Assembly: GCA_024291935.2 (NCBI GenBank)
Contig: CM044315.1
Location: 77,606,385-77,670,384 of the forward strand
Length of the DNA: 64,000 bases
Source: Okapia johnstoni
Taxonomy: Eukaryota; Chordata; Mammalia; Artiodactyla; Giraffidae
Direction of reading: 5' to 3'
Shown here: piece after piece, positions 48,801-60,100 of the stretch
Numbering within the stretch: the first letter of the stretch is position 1
Layout: each line of letters opens with the position of its first letter
Notes under the pieces: model-generated
Told to the model about the DNA's origin: nothing
The model's database searches: none
Seen by the model: the letters and a program-made list of their open reading frames with translations, nothing else
Position numbers and translations under genes: made by a program

Positions 48801-51800
48801 AGATTTTTGAATCTTTTTGCTGCCAACAGTGGGGTAAAGAATAATACCTGCCTTTCCCTCTTTGGCCTGGCCAAGAGAGAAGGGGTATTATTGCTGCCTC
48901 CCACACCTCAGGTCTATCCAAGGTACTCCACAGAGTTCCTCTGTTCGTGTGAGCTAACGGGGAAGAATGTCTGGATTACAGAATCAAGTGGCATCCAAAG
49001 GTGCCTTGACAAATCCTCATCAACTGCAGTGTGTGTGAAGCGATCATTTGTTCTACAGATTCTGTTTTCATTGTTTATTACTCACTTCCTTTCAGATTTC
49101 TCTGCTGACTTCTGCAGTAAACCACCTCAAAGCCAACGTCAAGTCAGCTGCAGACTTAATTAGCCTGCCTGCCACTGTAGAGGGACTTCAGAAGGTAAGT
49201 GCTGTGTGTAAATACTGAAATTAACCAACTGTAATTCTGCCTTCTTGCAAATTTTCTTTGAAAGGCTGGTATTTGAAATCAGCTACTCCAAGAAGATAGT
49301 AGCAGAGTTCAAGACATCTCTGTTTTGATGTGGTTAGTTGGACTTTTAATTTGCAACAGGTGAGTTTAGCTCTGGTTTATATGGATTCACACCATTTTAT
49401 TTGGCTTTCCAAATCCTAGGAGTGCTTTGCTTGGACTCTTATGTTAACATGGGTGGGTTTGCTTTTCATTACTTGCCTTTTCAGTTCATCATCCACAGTG
49501 TCTTTATGAAAGCAGAGCAGTTGTACATGAGAGTTGCCCTAAATTGCTCTTATTTTCCATAATTGAGGAAGAGAGGTGTTTTTGGTGTGTGTGTTTTTAT
49601 TGGTTTTGGTTTAAAAAAAAAATATTTGGAGAAGTACAAATAAAATTCTGAGATATGATAAATGTTGACAAAGATGTGGTGCAAAGAAAACTTTCGAACA
49701 CTCCTGCTGAGAGTATAAATTGGTAAAAAGCATTTTAGAAAACAGTATATATTATTTTATAAAGGTGAAGGGGCACACCCTCTAAGCAAATCACTCTTCA
49801 GTATGTACCCTAGACTGTAGGCCCTAGGCAAACAGTACTTTAGAATTTCTGTTTACTTGATCCCTAGGATTCAGGCCGAGAGCAAGAGGCAGTGACCAAC
49901 CAAATGAAGAATATGTGAGGATCTCTATACCTGGGTGGGGAGAATGGGTTGGGAATGGAAGGAAAAGAGGGCACACAAGCAACATGAGGCCCTGGGGCAG
50001 GAAATGAAAAAAGAGATTCTGGAGCAGAGAACTCCAGACAATGGGTATCAAATCTAGAATCTTTGACTTTTAAAAGTCAACATGTGACAAGTTTGCTTTG
50101 ATTATGCACCAGGCTCTTGTTTTTGTTGTTGTTGCTGTTGTTTAGTTGCCAAGTTGTATCCAACTCTTTTGCAACCCCATGGACTGTAGCCCACCAGGCT
50201 GCTCTGTCCATGGGATTTCCCAGGCAAGAATACTGGAGTGGGTTGCCATTTTCTTCTCCAGGGGATCTTCCCGACCCAGGGATTGAACCTGTGTCTCCTG
50301 TGTTGGCAGGTGGATTCTTTACCACTGAGCCACCAGGGAAGCCCCATACCACCCTCTGTAAACGTATAAATTGTTTCCACAAAGGAATGAGAAATTCCTA
50401 AGCAAGAAACAAAACTTTTACAGCCACCCCACTGTGTGTGCTGTCTCTATAGTCTGCTATTTGTCCAATATGGTCATCTGCTACAACTTTAAAAAAAAAA
50501 AAATAGGGACGAGATGAGGCCAGATTCTTTTTGCCATTGTTCCAAAGGTCAAGTGGGGAAAAGGTAGGCCTCTCTGGCCTTCATTACAGAAGCAACTCTG
50601 GCAGTCTTGCATTCGAAGAGGAAATTGGTTTATTCTCACATTCATTAATTCAATAAATATTTGTGTGTCTTCCTCCAGTATGTGCCAGGCACTTTGCAGT
50701 TGGTGAGAATACTAGTTTCAGGGTTTTGCTGTAGAGTTCACATGGTGCTGTCAGCTGCTTCCTTAAAAAAAAATCTTAAACAAGAGCTTACTATCTTTTT
50801 GCATCCTGATGGGCTCATACATGCAGTCAGTGAGGATTCTCTAACAGTGGATATCTTTGAATGCTTGTAGCTTCTGTAACAACAGAGCTTGTATAGATAA
50901 CATCCCTGCTTAGAGACTTCTGCCCAGTGTGTTGTCTCCTTGCAGTCCTGTGCATTTATAATGTCAGGCACTACTTTTATTACAAGTGGCTCAGTTTTGA
51001 AGTGGTGGGTCATCTCAAAAACCTAACCTCAGTGTATCTCCTGTAATTTTTTTTTTTTAACGTTGAAAATGGCATTTTTTTTCTCTTGGATTCCTGGCTG
51101 GCTGCTGCTGCTGCTAAGTCGCTTCAGTCGTGTCCGATTCTGTGCGACCCCATAGACGGCAGCCCACCAGGCTCCCCTGTCCCTGGGATTCTTCAGGCAA
51201 GAACACTGGAGTGGGTTGCCATTTCCTTCTCCAATGCATGAAAGTGAAGTCGCTCAGTCGTGTCCGACTCTTAGCGACCCCATGGACTGCAGCCTACCAG
51301 GCTTCTCCGTCCATGGGATTCTCCAGGCAAGAGTACTGGAGTGGGGTGCCATTGTCTTCTCCAGTTCTGGCTGGCTATCGGTGTAATAAAAATACCCTTG
51401 GTTAAAAATACTAATGGATGGGGAACACATGTAAACCCATGGCTGATTCATGTCAATGTATGGCAAAAACCACTACAATATTGTAAAGTAATTAGCCCCC
51501 AACTAAGATAAATAAATTTATTTAAAAAAAAAAATACTAATGGGACACTATAAAATTGTCAGTATATCTTAATGAAAGGCCAAAACCTACCAAATTAATA
51601 ACACTCTTTTGTATGATCCCTTAGAACAAGCCGTTTTTAAAAAGACAATTTCTGAATTATATTCTTTAGTCCCCAATCCACTTGGGCTCCTTACACATAA
51701 TGAAAGCAAATAAGCTACTACCCATATCAAACTCTACTCAGTAGTTACTGATGGGATTCTAAAGCAGAAGAACACATGATGCCAAATGAAATTTTCTGTT

Positions 51801-54138
51801 CATCTCTGCAATGTTGGGTTTCCCAAAGCCAAAAATAGCTCCACCTGTTTTTACTCAGAAGTCATTTTCTCCTGAGAGTGGCAATCTACCGTGTTACCTC
51901 TGGTCATCTGCCTGCAGGGCTTGATAGAGACAGTTTGTGGGAGAACTTTACCTATAGGTCCCAGGTTTATAAACTAGTATTTTTTTTTTTTCTTTTTAGG
52001 AAAGCTCTGGCTTTCCTCTATGAAAATTGTGTGTGTGTGTGTGTGTGTGTAGTTTCTGGTTAATTGTGTCAGCACAAGCTACACGGAATTCATAGTTTGA
52101 AGATATTTGAAATAATCCTCTATTAGGTCAGTGTTTAATGTAAAATCACAATGATATACCACTGCACTCCCACTAGAATGACTAACAAAGAACAGACTGA
52201 GGATATTTGTATTGATGAGGAGATGGAATAAACAAGTTAAACATACATACCATATGATCAGACATTCACTCCTAAGTATTGTGATGACAAGAAAGCATAT
52301 GATGAAGGGAAATGAAAACATATGCCCACGTGAAGACTTGTATGTGAATGTTCATAGCAGCTTAATTTGTAATAATCAAATGTTGAAAACAAGTGGCCAT
52401 CAACAGGTCAGGAGATAAACTGTGATGTATCCATACAGTGGAATGCTACTCAACAACATGCTGAGTAGCTACAATGTATATAAATCTCAGAATTATAATA
52501 CCATGTGAAAGAAGCCATACCAGAACAACAACAAAAAAAGTGCATGCTCACTTACTGTTCTATTTATATAAAATTCTAGCAAATGCACACTGACATATAT
52601 AGGTATATAGATAAATAGATAGGTAGTGATAGAAAGTGGATCAGTGGTTGCCTGGCAGTGGGGAGGAATGAATTATAAAGGGGTGTGAGGAAACTTGGGG
52701 ATGATTGATGTTTATTATCGTGATTGCAGTAATGGTTTCACAGATGTGTGTGTGTAAAATTTAGCAAGTTATACATTTTAAAAATGTTCAGTTTATTGTT
52801 TATCAGTTGTCATAATAAAGCTATTAAAAAACACCGACCCTACTCCATGTTTCTGTTCAGAGTGTAGCTTCTATTGGCAACACTTTAAATAGCGTCCATC
52901 TTGCTGTGGAGGCAATACAGAAGACTGTGGATGAACACAAGAAAACCGTGGAGCTACTACAGAGGGACATGGTAAGGAAATCTACAAATGCTACAAAGTC
53001 AGCATACTCCTGTCTGCCCTTTTCTGTGTTATCAGATGGTACTAACTTTCCGCTTACCTAAACAGACCACACTAAGCCCCTTTTTAAAAGATACAATAGT
53101 CAGTGTTTATTGATTTTTCTACAATCTGTAAACTAAGTTAGATAGGATTAAAAGCTGAGTCTTTTGCAAATGTGGTGAAAGAGGTACAGCATTAAGATAC
53201 CATTCTCTGAGTGGAATGTGTCAGAAATAAAATGGAAAAGAAGGAAAGGGGGTGGGGAAGTGTCTTATTTATCGCTACATAACAAATCACCCTAAAACTT
53301 AGTGGCTTAAAACAACACTGGATTATTTCTCACTCTTCTGTGGATCAAGAGTTGGGGCAGGGCTCTTAGACTGTGGAATGATTAGCCGCCAAGCAAAGAG
53401 GCGCTCCAGAGGGTGAAAGGCCAGCTTGGGTGTTCCAGCTTTAGCCAGTCTCCCATTCAGATTACAGCTGCATGGATGACCTCAGGCTACACCATGTGAA
53501 GCAGGATGCTGCCCCAGCCACTCTGAGCCCAGTCAACCCACAGAATCATGAGAAATCGTAAGCTATTGTTTTAAGCCACCAAGTTTGGGGATGATTTGTT
53601 ATACAGCAACAGATAACTGAGACAAAAGCAAAACCCCTGCAGTGTTCAGGAATTGCTTTCAAATTCTCTTAATGCTGTGCCAATGTAAGCTGTCTCAGTC
53701 CTTCAGAGGCTTTAATTTATCTCCTAATGGATACTCCGTTCCACGAAAAGTTTATGAAGGATGAAAAAGAATGGCACAGCCCTCGCTGTCCTGCCAGAGA
53801 GGAGTTATCCATATATGAAATCAGAATGGTTCAAGGCACACAAAAGTTCCCTAGCTTCTCCACCAATTTCTAGATCTCCCCTGCATGTTGTTTTCAAGCT
53901 TTGGGGTTTCAAGTTTAAACTGAGCAGTTTGTACCAAGGAGACCTGGGCTATATTAGAGCTCTGGAAAGAAGGGTTTTTCATTTTCTTCAGAACAAGTAC
54001 TCCTCATTTTCATTTAGTGGGGCTGACCCAGAAGAAAAAAGCCTTGATCTGGATGTCCAGACACCCTGGATTCTAATTCGAACTCTACCCTGTAACTGTG
54101 TGATCCATAATAATAAAGGTTTCTCTAACCAACAGCTC

Positions 54139-54175
<37 letters not shown>

Positions 54176-57100
54176 TTAATAGCTTGAGCATTTTCTCAAA
54201 GTAGTTATTTTCTAGAATACTTTTTCCTAACTCAAAACTTCATACTTTATAGAACCATGGGATTATATTTTCTTTTTTTTCTCCTCCTCTCCTTTTCTTT
54301 ATTTTACCATTTGATTATTATAGAAGCAGAGTTGACAATGTACTAGGATTTCAAATTTCAAGGAAAACAATTTATTTTGGCCAGTTGCGTACACTTATTG
54401 TTAAATTTGCATCTTTTAAACTTCCATGGTTGCCAGTGGTAATCCTACTACTGAATAAGCCATACAAACATTTTCTATTAGAGGGAAAAGTGTATATAAA
54501 CATGCCATACTTCAGTCTCTTCAGAAAGAGTCTTGAGCAGTGGGAATGGAATGAGAAAGGAAGGGTAACCTTCAAACATAACTCTTGGATGTGCTGTACA
54601 AACTGAAAAGTTAATAATGTGCGTGGTTGATTATGTTGCTCAATGCCCAAAGCCAGTGGTTCCATGACTGGCTGTTCTTTGAATGTACAGATCTCTTTAG
54701 TCCTGGAAAAATGGTGACAGTAACCAGGTTCAGACCGAGTTGGCCCTGGAAGATATGGTGGTTCTGTAGTTTCTCTGAGAATAAAGCGAACTAGGAGAGA
54801 AGACGTAGTTTTTAGGGAGTTTATTCTCAGTTTCTCATTCTGAGGCTAAGAAACAGGACCTAAGTTCCCTGACGTAGTCTGGGTGCTGCTGGTCCAGTCC
54901 AGGCTTCAGGCCAGGCCTCCCTAGAAGAACCTGGTGCCCTCAGGCCTAGCACAGGACTGGTCACACTAAGGCTTTCGGAAAATAATTGTTGATTAATCTG
55001 TGAATGCCCCTGTAAGAAGCTGGAATGTTCTAGGGCCATCCCTGATGAATAAGTAGATGTAGTTATTATTAGTACTTATTGCCTATACCAACCTCTGTTC
55101 CTGTTAACAGAATCAGCACACCTTGAAGGAGACCAATGGAAGCAACCAGATCATTCCACCACCTTCCACTATATCTGAACTTAACAATAAAACCCACAGT
55201 GAGAATTTGAAACAGGTACTTTTGACCCTGGTGTAACTCCCTTGTGACCACACTATAATCTGAAGGTGACCTGAGTATTGTGGGCTCCGTGTTGTGGTCC
55301 CTCAGCACCTCTTGCACACATTTGCCTGCCTGAGAGCTAAGCAGAGAGAGGGTACATGTGGCTCTGTCGGGGATCCAACATGCTGCCTGTCTCCTTGAAA
55401 CACTGCTTTTTTTTTTCCCTACATGTCCATCAGTAGAGTAAATTCCTTTTCACATCTTGAAAGTCATAGAGTGACCAGATTATCCTGAAACTGTTTTTGA
55501 AAAATAGCAGTCTGGACAAATTAAAGATGGGTGAATAGTAGATTAAAATGATAGCTATTTTGAGTCATAGTTCAGAAGAGTAGAAAGCATATCCTTGAAA
55601 ATGAAGAGTTTCTAAAGACTAAAGACCAGAGGAAGGAAAAGAATATTGAGTTCAGAATCACATTAAAGAGAATAAAAGAAATCTTCACTAAGAAGAATTC
55701 TTGTACTGAGTTTAATGCCCTGTAAAGCCTGTAGTCATCGTTCCTTTTTAAATAGCAATCAGTACTGGAGAATGTCAATAAAAATAATTGAATCTTATAC
55801 TAAATAATGCACTATCTGTTAACGGTTTTGCTACATGAGCCAATTCAGTAATTGGTATTGTTCTGATGGTGGTTTTGTTCTGAGAAATTAGGTTAATGAG
55901 CATTTCAGTTATTAACCCAGCAAGCTTCTTGCCAGCAGGTCAGGTAAACATTGAGAAATCAATTCCCAAGCTCTCAGCTTTCTAAGACCAGAGAGTGAAG
56001 CATGTGGGTAGTCTCTTTCCTCTTTCCCCATCCTGTCGAGCTGAGGTCAGATAATTCTAGCGGGAGTCAACTGGGAGCAATTCAGAGTGGAAGGACAAAG
56101 CAGAGACAGACGGTCAATGGTCTAGAGCAGGGAAAGGAGTTTACTTCAGTAACGTGACAAAAGAAGGGTTGTTCACGCTGCTCCCCTGCTTGTCTAGTAC
56201 ATGTCTTGAGCTGGATTCCATAACTTGATGTATTTCCACTCCAGGATATCCTGTACCTCCACAGCTTTTTAGAGGAAGTAAACAGTGCCCGAGTTGGGTA
56301 CCAGAGACAGAATGATCTTAAACTCGAGGGGATGAATGAGACTGTCAGTAATCTTACCCAGAGAGTCAACTTGATAGAAGGAGATCTGGTTGCTATGAGC
56401 AAGGTAGAAAAGCAAGCGAACCTGTCCTCCAGCATGGTAAGCCTCTTCCCCTCTTCTTGACATGTTCTATGTTGCAGTGTGTTTTGTCTGTACATGGATG
56501 ACATTCCACCACCTTTTCAGACACCGACCCTTGGCATACTTGAGAGGCTCCACATTTGTGTTGTGCTTAATCCTGTCTCCTTTAATCCTTACACTAGCTC
56601 TATGATGTGAATGGCACAGACGGTGTTAGTCCTGATTTGGAAGGGAGATGTGGAGAGGTTCAGTTGCTTGCCAAGGCCTCCCCACAAGTTATTGGCAAAG
56701 ATGACAAGCCTCCTTTTGTGTTGCCGGTGACTCATCTGGTAGGGAAGCTCCAGCATATATTTCCAAGGAAAGTCTTCTTGATCTTTTCTTTTTTAAGTTA
56801 CTAAGGATGGAAAAAAGTCTGAAAAAAAATATATATGTACATGAAATTGGAATCACTTTGTTGTACATTGAAAACTAATGCAACATTGTAAATCAACTAT
56901 ACTTCAGTTTGGGACTTCCTGGTGGTCTACTGGCTAAGATTCCATGCTCCCAATGCAGGGGGCCCCAGTTCAATCCCTGGTCAGGGAACTAGATCCCACA
57001 TGCCACAAATAAGACTCGGCACAGCCAAATTAAAAAAAAAAAATCGGGACTTAAAAAAAAAAGTTATTAAGGGTATGAACAATGACAGTGACAATAACTA

Positions 57101-60100
57101 GAGAATCTTGTTTCTTTAAGCCCAAACTAGGCTTTCAGACTTGTCCTGTTTCAGTCTGCATCTGACATTGCAGAAAATTTCAGGAAAGCTGTTTAAGACA
57201 CGTCAGGTCAGAGCAGCTCCTCCCCTAAAGAGATCATTGAGTCCATCCTCTCATCTTACGCAAGCGGAACCCGAATGATGTCCTGAGTCACTGATGCTGA
57301 CAGATTGTATGGTTTACTGGGTTTTATGTTATTGCAAATGTGGTGAGGTTTTTTTCTTTTCTTTTTTAAAAAATCACCTTTCACATATGTACTGTTTGGA
57401 ATCCATGTGGGTTATTTTTTAATAGCTGCAAGCCCCACCCTTAAAAATTTCATACAGCAAAGACATAGGCATATGTAGAAATAGAAACCAAATACAAGAC
57501 ATTGTACTGTAAATCAAGTAACTGCCAAAGCTGGAAGCAAGCCCACAAGTAACGTCAAGCTCTGGCACATAGAAAACAACCTTTGAACTGGCTCTGCCAC
57601 GGTGCAGCCTTGGCAAGTTGCCTGGCCTTGACTTTGAGATTAGAGGAGGAGGACCCGTTCCTCCTCCTCCTTTCCAGGGGTGTATAATTTACTACAAAGC
57701 TGCGAAGATTAAAGGAGCCTTCTTTCAAAAAGTCCTTTTGAACTTAGCTAAACTAAGGACGATAGAGGCTAGGAATTTGGGATGATTTGATGAGTATTAG
57801 GCCTTGAAGGTTGGTTTTCAAAGCTTATTGTGAAAACTCACCAGCCCTAAAGCTCCCCATACTGTCCCTCTCCTCCCCACTCTATTTTTCTCCAGAAGAG
57901 GAAATTGCTAATAGTACCATCTGTCCTACTGTTTTTTCCAACTGTATCATACCCAGCATGGTTTTGGGTTAAAGTTCCGTCGCTTTTTGAAGTTTGTGAT
58001 GGAAACAACTAGAAACACCATTTTCAAGCTTTGTCTCTGTCAGACCTTTCTCCCTCTCCTCTTATTCTCCTGCTGGTATTTCTGTTGAGTGTTCTGAGAC
58101 CCCTTAAATAAGTTTGGCAAGTTTGTTTAAAAAGTCCTAAATGTTGCTTAAGTTTTCATGTTTTCCTTTAATCTTCTCTCATTTTGTTCCTTTTACCCTT
58201 TAAGGTGAATGATAGAGCTGCCACTCTGAAGAGAGAGTCTTTGCATCAAGTGACCAACAGAATAGAGCCAGTAAAATCCCAGGGCATAAAGGTAAATAAT
58301 AAGAGGCTTTCTCTGAAGGAAGAGTAAATGCATAGGCATCTGGTTCTTTCTCAAAGGGAGCACTTCAGTCTTTTTTGCTGAAACTTCAAGACACAGTAGT
58401 TAGTATATTAGTAAACAAGCAGACACTTTATCAGGCACCTGCCCCATGCCAAGCTCTCTGCTAGAAGCTGGGGTGACCACAGTGAGCAGGATAGACACGT
58501 GACCGCTCTTGTGGTGGAGCTCAAAGTCCATCAGTCAAAAGATCATTAACATATAATTGAGTGGAATGTAAGTGCTACAGAGGAAAAGTATAGGATATCA
58601 CAGAGTGTTAACAGAACAGGAAGACTTCCCTAAGGAAGGGACTTTTAAGCTAAGACAGTAAGTTCTCTGTACTGTTGATGGGGAACAGAGGCATAAATTA
58701 TCTAAAAATGGTACCTAAACTAAAAATTATTTCTTGTTGTTAAGATTACAGTCTTTGGGGGAATGGAAGAGGGGAGAAAAGATTGTAGTCTCTGCATACA
58801 AAGTCCCTTTAAGCTTCAGCCAGTTCCCTTCACCTTGTATCTTCCCTTTTTTCCTTTCTCCCAGATATATTGTCTAGATAAGACAAACAATCTGATACAT
58901 TTTGATGTCCCCAGAAAGAAAGGGTGTTTTCAACATTCTCTGTGATTAGGGTATTGTGTAATATTAGTATTATAAGACCTGGGTTAAGATAAAGGAAAAG
59001 CCAGGAAGATCGTGACTGAGTGACTGAAATATCATTTCATATGCACATTTCATTTGATAAGCTCAAGGATGTGAGTTCACAGGAAATGAACTTGGAAATG
59101 AACCATATATCAGACAGTTTTCAGTGTAATGCTTTCCATCTATACTTGTTCTTAACAGTTTTGTATTATCTAGATAAAAATCACATATATTAAGATTTTA
59201 GTGCTTTGTAAGCTAGGTTTTTGTTGAGTTTTCTAACTGCTGCTACCAAAAAAAATTTGAACTTCACCTAGAGAATGACAAGAGAAATTTAAGGTCCAGA
59301 TAAAAATGTTGAGCACAAAAAAAGTAACAGGTGGTTGCTATTGGAAAATAGTAGTGATTTCAACAACAGTTCAGATTTCAATAGTAAATATTAGAACAAA
59401 ATAGAGCTAGTACACATTTTTGCCTGAATTTTTTGGCTTTACTTTCTGACACTTTGTGATTTTTAACTGTTACCCCAATGTCTTAGTGCTGCTTCATCTA
59501 AGCATCCTAGCAAAGTGCAATTTCTCCTTGCCATAAATTATTCAAGCATTTAGTACCTAGTTTTAGCTATATATATCCATACTTTGACTCCCTAAATAAA
59601 CTAAGAGTGAGCCATGGTGGTGGTTTAGTCGATAAGTTGTGTCTGACTCTTGTGACCCCATGGACTGTAGCCTGCCAGGCTCCTCTGTCCATGGGATTTC
59701 CCAGGCAAGATTACTAGAGTGGGTTGCCATTTCCTTCTACTATACAGTAACTGTTAGTGTAGAATAAGGATAGGAGAGAAATAAGTAAATATATGTTGAA
59801 TGAAAGAAACATATAGTGGTCAATATTGTAATTAGACATAGGATCAGACATAGGATCAGCCTATGCAGTTGGAAAATTACCTCACAGAAACCAGACTTCT
59901 CTCTTTTTATAATTAATTGTATTTTTTATATGCCACTATGTCATCTAGGAATGAGGCAGAGGAGGGGGGAATATTTTTTTTAAAGGTACAAGTAAGGCCT
60001 TGAATTAGAAATACTATAATTCTTTCATGTTCCTAACAGTTCCTGCCACCAGTTGAATAGTTATCATGGGGGACGAGAAGGCAGATCAAGGGAATACTTG

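Noticed and set aside
49824..50051. Short minus-strand frame with hydrophobic residues
   Set aside because: Only 75 codons in an intron, with no family resemblance and no transcript signals.
2044..50345. tRNA-like sequences with A/B-box features at many places
   Set aside because: They are heads of Bov-tA and CHR SINEs, attached to the known SINE bodies and tails, not tRNA genes.
53761..54204. 147-codon frame in intron 5
   Set aside because: It ends inside an ATT microsatellite (poly-Tyr), has no splice or conservation support and no recognisable domain.
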